From: Trichocoleus desertorum NBK24
Lineage (GTDB): Bacteria; Cyanobacteriota; Cyanobacteriia; FACHB-46
Reading direction: 5' to 3'
DNA length: 64,000 nucleotides
Assembly (NCBI RefSeq): GCF_030409055.1
Contig: NZ_CP116619.1
Span: forward strand, 1,893,628 to 1,957,627
The notes under the pieces were generated by a model, which was not told the origin of the DNA, searched no databases, and was given only the letters and a program-made list of their open reading frames with translations. Below, in pieces: positions 38,460 to 46,104 of this stretch (its first letter is position 1; every line of letters begins with the position of its first letter). Position numbers and translations under genes: made by a program.

Positions 38460-38627
38460 TTAGTGGCACTCACAGCCTGTGTGACCACAGCCTTCTCCGC
38501 TAGCATGCCCATTGGCACAAGCATCACTGCAATAGTACTTGCCATCTCTCTGGACTGCTTGCTCATTGGGCGAGACGATACAGAGACAAGAGTCACAAGC
38601 ACACTTCATCTGAGATACAGCAGTCAT
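38460..38627 (-). CDS. smtA: Bacterial metallothionein SmtA
   Basis: A 55-residue cysteine-rich protein that buffers zinc and possibly cadmium or copper. It has nine Cys at 9, 11, 14, 16, 33, 37, 47, 52 and 54 and His at 41, 49 and 55, which closely matches the ligand set of Synechococcus SmtA. ATG 38627 is preceded by an AAGG Shine-Dalgarno; a longer frame to 38645 has none. A near-perfect SmtB-type operator lies 39 bases upstream and a strong terminator lies downstream, so this is a self-contained metal-inducible unit. No smtB gene is in the window. Confidence 0.95.
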   Translation of the reverse strand: MTAVSQMKCACDSCLCIVSPNEQAVQRDGKYYCSDACANGHASGEGCGHTGCECH

Positions 38628-38663
38628 AAGATTTACCTTGGTCAATTTTTCATCATTCTAACA

Positions 38664-38684
38664 TATGAACAGATATTCAGATAT
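38664..38684 (-). promoter_or_regulatory. SmtB/ArsR-type operator upstream of smtA
   Basis: The 12-2-12 imperfect palindrome core TGAACAGATATTCA is at 38666-38679, flanked by ATA on the left and GATAT on the right. It matches the SmtB binding-site consensus (TGAA-x-A-xx-TATTCA) known from Synechococcus smtA. SmtB represses at such sites until it binds zinc. Confidence 0.8.
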
Positions 38685-38779
38685 TGATGTGGCAAAATCT
38701 GAGAGATAGCGATCGCCTGACCTAGCATTGCCTCTTGTCTAAGCTCTCAACTAAGTTTTGCTTCTCAAGACTTCAGGTG

Positions 38780-39238
38780 CTAATGAGCGCGATCGCTTTT
38801 CTCAGGCAGATTTTTCTCAGGCAGAAATTGTCGCAAAATTGCACTTGGTTTACGGTCCCAGGTATCGATGTGCTCGTAAATTAACCCTTCAGGCGTGAGC
38901 TTGTAAGTAGAGTAACCATTAAAGAAAATGCTGGCTTTCCAGGGCACTCGCAATTGACCTCGGACTGTCCACGTGGCAAGCACAGTATCAAGAGCAGGCT
39001 GAACCACGTCATGCAGGTCAAAAAATAGTTCGGTAAAAAAGAGCCGACCGTGAAATCGTAGCGTCCAAAAGATGATGCGGTAGTTGAACTTGCCCTTGAA
39101 CCGATTCACCGGATCTTGAAACAAGATGTCTTGAGTGTAGATGTCGTAGGAGATATCTTGCTCAAATAAAGTTGGCAAGTCTTCTCTTAACGTTTGCATC
39201 ACTTGCTCTACCTGAGTTTGATACGCCTGTGTCTGCAA
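38780..39238 (-). CDS. DUF2358 family protein
   Basis: A ~152-residue protein with a SnoaL/NTF2-like fold expected for DUF2358: LREDLPTLFEQDISYDIYTQDI, FQDPVNRFKGKFNY and FHGRLFFTELFFDLHD are conserved blocks. I set the start at TTG 39238 because a strong GGGAGGA sequence lies 5-7 bases upstream; the frame also opens farther up at 39283, and an ATG at 39199 would cut into the first helix. DUF2358 proteins are common in cyanobacteria and plastids; function unknown. Confidence 0.8.
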   Translation of the reverse strand: MQTQAYQTQVEQVMQTLREDLPTLFEQDISYDIYTQDILFQDPVNRFKGKFNYRIIFWTLRFHGRLFFTELFFDLHDVVQPALDTVLATWTVRGQLRVPWKASIFFNGYSTYKLTPEGLIYEHIDTWDRKPSAILRQFLPEKNLPEKSDRAH

Positions 39239-39289
39239 TCTATTTCCTCCCAAAACAACTGTGATTCGACCGAATAACTGCAATTCACT

Positions 39290-41314
39290 CTATGGCGTAG
39301 CCTCCACTCTAACTGCCGCCTTAACCTTGGTTTCAAAAGTAGCACCGCCCGCTGCCACTCGTAGCTTGCCTTGTTTCCAGCCTAGAGAAATGGGGCTATT
39401 CCCTCCTACAGGTTTATAGAGATCCAAGTGCTTCATCCAATCGTGAGTGACTCCGTTGCGAACCACCGTGGGCAATTCATTCTGATTGTTGTGCCTTACC
39501 TCTAGGGTTTCTCCCGTCGCCCCTTGTAACTTGGCAGTTCCTTGGGCAAGACGGCTTAAATCCAATTTGCTTTTGTTGATTACGGCTTGCTTAAACTGCT
39601 CGTAACGACCATGTGTGGTTGGCTCTCCGATCTCTAGTGCAAAACCTGTATAGGAGCCATCCTGTGGCACAGCCTTGAGCGTGCGTTCTTGCTGATACCG
39701 TTCAGCAGTTTTGGGGTCTGCGATCGCGACTTCTGCATAGGAGCGCAGATTAATTGGATAAACCGCAAGCCAAGTATTTTCAAATTGGAAAAACCAAATG
39801 TCTTTTTCAACCTCTGCCCTAGCCGATTTGGGCACCTGAAAGAAAAAAGGTGTTTCTGAGGCAGGGCGCAACCAAAGCATCAAATTACGGTATTGACCCA
39901 TTTGGTCACTGCGATGCTTACCCGACTCAACGCGATCGCCGCCCGTATTTGCCACAAAATAATCCATACCTCGTTGGGAGTTCTGCACCATCAACTTAAA
40001 TGGCCCCACATCTCCATCCTTAAACGAAGACACAACACTCCCTAATTGGTAGGTTTGACCGAAAAAAGTGGTTTCCCAATAAGCAGGCTGGTCAGACGCC
40101 CCTGGCTTCCAATTCTCATAGGTAGGATGAGTGATCAGCAGTTCCACAGGTTTAGCAAACTGCTTACGCGCTAAGGCCACCGCCGCTTGAGGAGGACGGT
40201 AAGCGCTGGTCATGACATGAATTGAGTCGAGTTCTGGCTTGGGATTGGGTATCTTCGCATCCCCAAAGTACAGCCAAAGAAGCTGGGCAGCATCGGAGCT
40301 AAAAACCACGTTACTGCCGCCATAGTCTCGCTTATTAGGGCCACCAAAGCCAGCATGGTAGTACTTCACAGCGCCAGTGGCAGAGAGCCAATCTAAAGCT
40401 GCTTTCGCTAACTGCTTCACTTCTCGGTCTTTGGCAAAATCGTACAGATTGAGGTAGGCCGCTAGCGTGTGCCCATGATAGGTTTCGGAGTCCCATTCGC
40501 CCATGCCAATGTGGTAAAGATCCGAAACATAGCGGTGAATTTTTTGCTGATACAAGCGACGTACCGCTTCGTTACCTGTCTCCTCGGCCATCAAGTACAC
40601 AGAGATCTCGCGCATGGCCCGGAGATTGTCGGTGTTGCGGCTATCTACCCAACTGCCTCGAACTTTGGGGCCCCAGCCTTGCTCGCTACCATCCCCCTTG
40701 CCATAAATGGGATGCGGGCGACGGTTAGGGTCCTGCTGTGTCCAGATCTTGGCTCCCTCAAACATCCGCTGCTTGTAAGTAGGGTCGAGAAATTGACCCC
40801 ACAAGAAGTACTTACGAATTTGACCTTTCAGGGTAAAGGAATAGTAATAGTCAATGCCTAAGGTGTGCTGATTATCTTGGGCTTGCTTGTCTTCACTTTG
40901 CAAAAAGGCGATCGCTTTGTCTCGATTTCCCGCCAAAAAATCAAACATGGCGTAGGGGTAAGACTGCTTTTCGTTTTCCTTACTATTGTTTCCGTACTTG
41001 TGGGCTGTATAAAAGGCAAGCACTTGTCGCGATCGCTGCTGGAATTCCTGCTCCCACTTGCGGGGCCAAGGGTTCCGCAGCTCCGGATCAACCGGAACGG
41101 GCTGTATGGATAAACTACTAGTCGTGTCAGCGGTTAGCAGTCTCGTCTCTGTTCCTGGCGGTGTGGCATTGAGGGCAAGCTTAGATACTTTAGTGCCAGT
41201 AGCGCTAGTCGTTGGGGCGCTAACCGTTGGAGTCGTACTCGCACGACAGGCCAGTGTGACTAAGTTTAGTGAGGCGATCGCTATCCAGCCAGGAATCTTG
41301 TACAGCGCTTTCAT
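39290..41314 (-). CDS. Large predicted lipoprotein, function unknown
   Basis: About 674 residues from ATG 41314. The N-terminus has a signal peptide ending in lipobox LVTLAC, so it is probably lipid-anchored. A Ser/Thr-rich linker is followed by a helical region (about 85-420) rich in aromatic residues (WVDSRNTDNLRAMREIS, WDSETYHGHTLAAYLNLYDF) and then a beta-rich part. This helical barrel plus beta sandwich layout resembles alginate- or heparinase-type polysaccharide lyases, but I see no diagnostic catalytic motif. The window shows no other polysaccharide genes beside it. Confidence 0.7.
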   Translation of the reverse strand: MKALYKIPGWIAIASLNLVTLACRASTTPTVSAPTTSATGTKVSKLALNATPPGTETRLLTADTTSSLSIQPVPVDPELRNPWPRKWEQEFQQRSRQVLAFYTAHKYGNNSKENEKQSYPYAMFDFLAGNRDKAIAFLQSEDKQAQDNQHTLGIDYYYSFTLKGQIRKYFLWGQFLDPTYKQRMFEGAKIWTQQDPNRRPHPIYGKGDGSEQGWGPKVRGSWVDSRNTDNLRAMREISVYLMAEETGNEAVRRLYQQKIHRYVSDLYHIGMGEWDSETYHGHTLAAYLNLYDFAKDREVKQLAKAALDWLSATGAVKYYHAGFGGPNKRDYGGSNVVFSSDAAQLLWLYFGDAKIPNPKPELDSIHVMTSAYRPPQAAVALARKQFAKPVELLITHPTYENWKPGASDQPAYWETTFFGQTYQLGSVVSSFKDGDVGPFKLMVQNSQRGMDYFVANTGGDRVESGKHRSDQMGQYRNLMLWLRPASETPFFFQVPKSARAEVEKDIWFFQFENTWLAVYPINLRSYAEVAIADPKTAERYQQERTLKAVPQDGSYTGFALEIGEPTTHGRYEQFKQAVINKSKLDLSRLAQGTAKLQGATGETLEVRHNNQNELPTVVRNGVTHDWMKHLDLYKPVGGNSPISLGWKQGKLRVAAGGATFETKVKAAVRVEATP

Positions 41315-41459
41315 CAATTTTCCAGCCCGCAAAACTGCCACAATCTTGGCACGATTCTACAGGTCGATTCTCAGCGCGATCGCCTAGGCCATCATCTAGG
41401 CGATCGCCTCAATTGCTGATGGTAAAACACAAGCGGCTGTGCTCTACCAGACTTCTTGT

Positions 41460-41654
41460 CTAAAGAATAATTAGTGCCACCAACAGTGCCAGCAGCAGGG
41501 TCATCAACATCAGCGACAGATCGTTATCTGGACTAGAAGGTGCTGACTTCGATAAATCGCGCTTGAAGTCGCAAGATAAGCACAGATAAATATCACTCGT
41601 GCGTTGAACTACTGCCTTCTTGCTGCACTTGGGGCATTCTAGAGCCTGCAACAT
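41460..41654 (-). CDS. Small zinc-ribbon membrane protein
   Basis: A 64-residue protein: MLQALECPKCSKKAVVQ and YLCLSCDF give two CxxC pairs of a zinc ribbon, and residues about 46-64 (LSLMLMTLLLALLVALIIL) form one C-terminal membrane helix. GGAGGGG lies 6 bases before ATG 41654, which decides this start over one 19 codons upstream. Function unknown. Confidence 0.75.
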   Translation of the reverse strand: MLQALECPKCSKKAVVQRTSDIYLCLSCDFKRDLSKSAPSSPDNDLSLMLMTLLLALLVALIIL

Positions 41655-41711
41655 TGCCGTCCCCTCCATAAAAGCAGTGCATACATAGAGAACCAAGCAG
41701 GCATAGCTCAA

Positions 41712-42284
41712 TTTCGGAGGGGATATTAAGTTTCTGAAAAGTCAGCCCTAATTTCTAAGTACTACTTCAATAAAATGCTGCTTGATTGAACTGATAATTA
41801 ACCGTATCAAGCCCCTTTCCGACCTAACTTCACCCTGAAGCATGAAAAAATTATTTTTTTGTGTACTTACACGGTGACAAAGCTGTACAATATGCCCCTG
41901 GAGTTAGTTAAAACTTCATATAAATCAAGCTGCTATCGCTTGACCCAAATGAACGTTCCCTGTGTTTAAACCTGAGTCAAATTCTGTTTCCTGTTGTTCG
42001 CTCATGCAATGCCATTACCCGTTAGTCAATCGGGGTTTTGCGTCTAGTTGTGTAGCAAACTTGAGCCATCTGACTGGGCTAGATGCATTTGAGTCGTAGC
42101 TAAACTATGAACAATTACAGGGTGCTTCGAAGATTATGATTTCAATCACTGTTCTACTGATCACCACATTAGCTACCACCTATCTTCTAGTAGGCCGTGG
42201 TAGGACTGCTTAAAGCTGTTGCTGTGGCTAAACAGTAATTAGTCCCTAGCTTGAGCAAATTGCTTGTTATTCATTTAGCCTCAA
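41712..42284. other. AT-rich intergenic region upstream of ssrA terminator
   Basis: About 570 bases between a zinc-ribbon gene and ssrA. A TGTACAAT at about 41885-41892 is a candidate extended -10 element on the plus strand. A 25-codon possible ORF at 42136 is listed separately. No tRNA was seen. Confidence 0.4.
42136..42213 (+). CDS. Possible 25-residue single-helix membrane peptide
   Basis: ATG 42136 to TAA 42213 encodes a peptide that is hydrophobic for about 19 residues (ISITVLLITTLATTYLLV) and ends GRGRTA. Such tiny thylakoid-type peptides are common in cyanobacteria, but it does not match the small Psb, Psa, Pet or Ndh subunits I know. The Shine-Dalgarno is weak (CGAAG). Coding status is uncertain. 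Confidence 0.3.
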   Translation: MISITVLLITTLATTYLLVGRGRTA

Positions 42285-42319
42285 TAAAAAACCTCACCCA
42301 GTTAAAACATTGGGTGAGG
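42285..42319 (-). terminator. Terminator of ssrA
   Basis: CCTCACCCA (42292-42300) pairs with TGGGTGAGG (42311-42319), 9-bp stem with 10-base loop; on the minus strand TTTTTTATT follows. It lies 17 bases beyond the tmRNA 3' end. Confidence 0.93.
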
Positions 42320-42335
42320 TGATTGAGATTAAAAG

Positions 42336-42718
42336 TGGAGCTGAGCGGAATCGAACCGCTGTCCGTAACGGGTATTGACCCTCCGATCGTTCACAGGTTT
42401 AGCTTCTCTAATCCTCGAAGCGGGAACTGTCCTTTATCCCGGACAATGGGATGCTCTGGTGAAGTCTTTGCTAACTAGCCAACCAGAGATAGCTAGCTAA
42501 CGCATCCGTTGGGGGTTGGTCTGTAATCCTTAACGGAGTCAAACTACAGACGCTCGAACCTATGAGAGGTTTTTAGGCAACAGCAGCTGCTTTACGAGCA
42601 AAGGGTACGATGTTGTTCGCATGTACTTGTTTTGAGCCATTGATTTGCGAGAGGTGACTCACTCTCGACCTGCATCACGAAGCAGCTTTCGCCATCACGT
42701 CGAAACCAGTGCAGCCCC
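42336..42718 (-). ncRNA. ssrA: tmRNA
   Basis: The 5' end GGGGCTGCACTGGTTTCGAC (from 42718) and the 3' end GGTTCGATTCCGCTCAGCTCC-A (split; to 42336) form the tRNA-like acceptor: GGGGCUG pairs with CAGCUCC; CCA is not encoded. The resume frame starts at GCG on the minus strand near 42619 and reads ANNIVPFARKAAAVA-stop, the cyanobacterial-type degradation tag. Length is about 383 nt. tmRNA frees stalled ribosomes with SmpB. The gene appears contiguous, not permuted. Confidence 0.97.
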
Positions 42719-42733
42719 ATGCTTGGATCTCTA

Positions 42734-42739
42734 ATTATA
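42734..42739 (-). promoter_or_regulatory. -10 element of ssrA
   Basis: TATAAT on the minus strand, 15 bases upstream of the mature tmRNA 5' end. The transcript would carry a short 5' leader removed by RNase P. Confidence 0.65.
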
Positions 42740-43046
42740 GTTGATTTATTTCAGAATGGGGGACTCGCAGCGTATCTCATTCACTAATTGGCTGAAATAA
42801 ATGGGCTGAAACAGTCAACTCTAGCCAGCAGAACTATTTTCGGGAATGAAGTAGTAGATATGACTTCGAGTTAATTGAGATGCCAAGGCGAGAACACGCT
42901 ACTCTGGAAACAACAGCATGCTCGGCTTCGTTAGTCACCCTTCTTAGGGCCTAGCCAATCACTTGAAAGTTCTTGAGTTCCCAAGCTTTTCAGGTTTTTG
43001 GGTAGGCACTTATTATTCTTTAGCCCTACAGAGTCATCTTCTACCA

Positions 43047-45638
43047 ATGTTGCAGTCGTCTTTTGATTCTGACCAGAACAGTCATAAGTCTTTTGAGTTA
43101 CCCGGTGCTCGACCTCACTACAATCCCGATCGCCCCGGTCAAGTAGAGCACATCTTCTTAGATCTAACTCTCGACATTCCTAAACAGTCCTACCAAGGCA
43201 CTTGCACCATTCGTCTGAATCCAGTTTGCAATGGCCTCGATCGCCTGACTCTGGATGCAGTGAACTTAAACATTCAATCGGTGAAGATTGGCGCAATTGA
43301 GCAAGCCTTTGAAACCGATGGAGAACAACTATCCATTCGATTACAGCAACCGACTGAAGCAGGTAAGTCGCTGGAGTTAGCGATCGCCTACAGTGTTGAA
43401 AAACCTCAGCGCGGCCTCTACTTTATTCAACCAAATAAGCATTATCCTACTAAACCCGTTCAAGTCTGGACTCAAGGCGAGGATGAAGACTCTCGCTTCT
43501 GGTTTCCCTGCTTCGACTACCCAGGCCAATTAGCTAGCTCTGAAATTCGGGTTCGGGTGCCAAAGCACTTAACGGCAATTTCCAACGGTGAGTTGATTAG
43601 CACTGAGGTTGAGGGCGACAGCAAGATTTATCACTGGCTGCAACAGCAGGTACATCCAACTTATTTGATGACCTTAGCAGTCGGAGATTTTGCCGAGATT
43701 CGAGACGAGTGGCAAGGGAAGCCTGTCCCTTACTACGTAGAGAAGGGTCGCGAAGCCGATGCCCGACGGAGCATGGGCAAAACTCCTCGAATGATGGAGT
43801 TTCTCAGCCAGAAATATGGCTATCCCTATCCTTTTCCAAAATATGCTCAGGTTTGCGTCGATGACTTCATCTTCGGCGGCATGGAAAACACCTCCACTAC
43901 GCTGTTGACCGATCGCTGCCTGTTGGATGAGCGAGCCGTATTAGATAACCGCAGCACTGAGAGCTTGGTCTGCCACGAACTGGCGCACCAGTGGTTTGGG
44001 GATTTGGTGGTGATCAAGCACTGGTCTCATGCTTGGCTCAAAGAAGGCATGGCTTCCTACTCGGAAGTGATGTGGACTGAAGAGGAATACGGAGTCGAAG
44101 AAGCGGCTTACTATCGGCTTGGTGAAGCTCGTAACTATATTGCAGAGGATACTGCCCGTTACCGTCGGCCCATCGTCACCCACGTTTATCGAGAAGCGAT
44201 CGAACTCTACGATCGCCACCTCTATGAAAAGGGAGCCTGTGTCTATCACATGATCCGGGCGGAGCTAGGGGATGAGTTGTTTTGGAAAGCGATCGCCACC
44301 TTCGTCAACGACAACGCCCACCAAACTGTGGAAACCATTGATTTATTAAGGGCGATCGAGAAAGCAACCGGACGCAACTTGCTATTTCTCTTCGATCAAT
44401 ACGTGTTTCGCGGTGGACATCCCGACTACAAAGTCAGCTACGCCTGGGATAGCGATAGCAAGTTAGCCAAAATCACCATCACTCAAACTCAAGCGAAGAG
44501 TAATGATAACGGTAGTCGAACTGAGCTGTTTGATCTGAAATTGCCGATCGCGTTTGGGTATGTAGAAGGTGAGGAGAAGAGCTTCAAAACCTTCACGGTG
44601 AGAGTCCATGAGCGGGAGCAAACTTTTTACTTCCCGTTAGAAGAGAAGCCCCAGTTGATCAGCTTTGACCAAGGCAATCACGTCCTCAAAACTGTTTCCT
44701 TGGAATACCCCGTCGCTGAACTCAAAGCCCAGCTTCAGCATGACCCAGACCCCATCTCTCGAATTTATGCTGCTGAAGCTTTAGCCAAGAAAGGTGGCTT
44801 GGAAGCTGTGAAGGCACTGTCGGATGCCTTAAAACGCGATCGCTTTTGGGGAGTTCGAGCAGAAATTGCTAAGCAACTAGCAGACGTGAAGCTAGACCAA
44901 GCATTTGCAGGATTGGTCACAGGACTCAAGGATGAAGTTGCTCAAGTTCGTCGAGCCGTCGTTGAAGCGTTAGCTGGCATCAAGACTTCTGAGAGCTATA
45001 AAGCCCTAAAACCAATCGTTGAAAAAGGCGACCCCAGCTACTATGTCGAAGCCTCTGCAATTCGGGCGATCGGTGGAATTGCTGCCTCTAACCTGCATGA
45101 AAAGCCTAAGGATGACAAGGTACTGAAGCTACTGAAGACAGTTTTAGCAGAACGCTCAGGCTGGAATGAAGTCGTGCGCTCCGGGGCGATCGCAGGATTG
45201 AGCCAGATGAAAACTTCAGAAGCAGCTTTGAATTTAATCTTGGAGTACACCGCTCCTGGAGTACCACAATCCCTACGTCTCGCTGCAATCCGAGCTTTAG
45301 GAGGCATCTCCTCTGGTCAAACCAACGTCAATTTGGAGCGGATCTTAGAACGTCTCAGCGAGTTGTCACGGGAAACTTTCTTCCTGACTCAAGTGGCAGT
45401 AGCAGTAGCTCTGGGGCAGATGGAAACGCTCAAAGCGATGCCAATTCTTCAGGCGCTCGCCGATCAAACTCCAGACGGTCGAGTGCGTCGCATTGCTGAA
45501 GAAGCAGTCCAAAGGGTTCAGAAGCATGCTGGTTCTGATAAGGCTGTGAAGCAACTACGTGAGGAACTAGACCAACTGAAACAAGAGAACCAGGATCTGA
45601 AGAGTCGCTTAGAAGCTTTAGAGGCCAAAGCAAAGTAA
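43047..45638 (+). CDS. M1 family aminopeptidase with HEAT-repeat C-terminus
   Basis: About 863 residues from ATG 43047. The M1 exopeptidase signature GGMENTSTT is near 277, and the zinc site HELAHQWFGD near 309 is followed by KEGMASYSE carrying the third ligand. Catalysis is therefore expected to be intact. The C-terminal ~300 residues (about 560-835) are HEAT-type helical repeats (DPISRIYAAEALAKKGG, DEVAQVRRAVVEALAG), then a short coiled coil ending KSRLEALEAKAK. HEAT repeats, rather than the usual ERAP1-like domain, are typical of cyanobacterial members. A TTG farther upstream at 42963 is an unlikely start. Confidence 0.93.
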   Translation: MLQSSFDSDQNSHKSFELPGARPHYNPDRPGQVEHIFLDLTLDIPKQSYQGTCTIRLNPVCNGLDRLTLDAVNLNIQSVKIGAIEQAFETDGEQLSIRLQQPTEAGKSLELAIAYSVEKPQRGLYFIQPNKHYPTKPVQVWTQGEDEDSRFWFPCFDYPGQLASSEIRVRVPKHLTAISNGELISTEVEGDSKIYHWLQQQVHPTYLMTLAVGDFAEIRDEWQGKPVPYYVEKGREADARRSMGKTPRMMEFLSQKYGYPYPFPKYAQVCVDDFIFGGMENTSTTLLTDRCLLDERAVLDNRSTESLVCHELAHQWFGDLVVIKHWSHAWLKEGMASYSEVMWTEEEYGVEEAAYYRLGEARNYIAEDTARYRRPIVTHVYREAIELYDRHLYEKGACVYHMIRAELGDELFWKAIATFVNDNAHQTVETIDLLRAIEKATGRNLLFLFDQYVFRGGHPDYKVSYAWDSDSKLAKITITQTQAKSNDNGSRTELFDLKLPIAFGYVEGEEKSFKTFTVRVHEREQTFYFPLEEKPQLISFDQGNHVLKTVSLEYPVAELKAQLQHDPDPISRIYAAEALAKKGGLEAVKALSDALKRDRFWGVRAEIAKQLADVKLDQAFAGLVTGLKDEVAQVRRAVVEALAGIKTSESYKALKPIVEKGDPSYYVEASAIRAIGGIAASNLHEKPKDDKVLKLLKTVLAERSGWNEVVRSGAIAGLSQMKTSEAALNLILEYTAPGVPQSLRLAAIRALGGISSGQTNVNLERILERLSELSRETFFLTQVAVAVALGQMETLKAMPILQALADQTPDGRVRRIAEEAVQRVQKHAGSDKAVKQLREELDQLKQENQDLKSRLEALEAKAK

Positions 45639-45678
45639 CGCACGAGGGAGTTCTGGCTCTCCATTTTGTCATTAGGAA

Positions 45679-45716
45679 TTAGGAGTCAGAGTAATCACTT
45701 ACCTTCTGGCTCCTAA
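45679..45716. terminator. Hairpin after the aminopeptidase gene
   Basis: TTAGGAGTCAGA (45679-45690) pairs with TCTGGCTCCTAA (45705-45716), 12-bp stem with one G-T pair. No T tract; possibly a terminator or a small cyanobacterial repeat. Confidence 0.5.
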
Positions 45717-45873
45717 TGCTCCGAATATAAAATCAATCCTTTATCTAAATGGAGCGATTCCTCACGCAAGCTTGAAACTGTCTTAGGGATGGCTGGGATG
45801 AATTCGGGAATTCTGAAATAAGCAGGCTCATGCGACACAGAGTCTTGCTAAATCACCTCAACCCCAGTGCAAG

Positions 45874-46104
45874 ATGATGGCTCTCTCTTCTATCCCTGTC
45901 GATTCTCAACAAGAATATCAAGCTGAGTATGCTCAAATCCTAGAGGAGATTCAGCAAGCTGCTAAAGCTCTACTCGGTCAAGAAATCAATCAGCAGGAAG
46001 CAGATTTTGAGTTCCGGGCGGCGGCTCGGATTTTGATGGGGCGGGTTACTTCTTTTAACTTGCAGAATATCAAGCAAGTCGCGATCGAGCTTCTAGGAGC
46101 CTAG
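45874..46104 (+). CDS. Small conserved-type hypothetical protein
   Basis: A 76-residue helical, acidic protein: coiled-coil-like EYQAEYAQILEEIQQAAKALL and a second helix ending NIKQVAIELLGA. No motif recognised. Codon use and GCGATCGC content match the neighbours. Its stop overlaps the end of the convergent transglutaminase-fold gene by 4 bases. ATG 45877 is an alternative start. Function unknown. Confidence 0.6.
   Translation: MMALSSIPVDSQQEYQAEYAQILEEIQQAAKALLGQEINQQEADFEFRAAARILMGRVTSFNLQNIKQVAIELLGA

Noticed and set aside
42336-42718. A tRNA gene at the GAATCGAACCGC sequence
   Set aside because: The T-loop belongs to the tmRNA; the rest of a tRNA is missing and the tag sequence is present.
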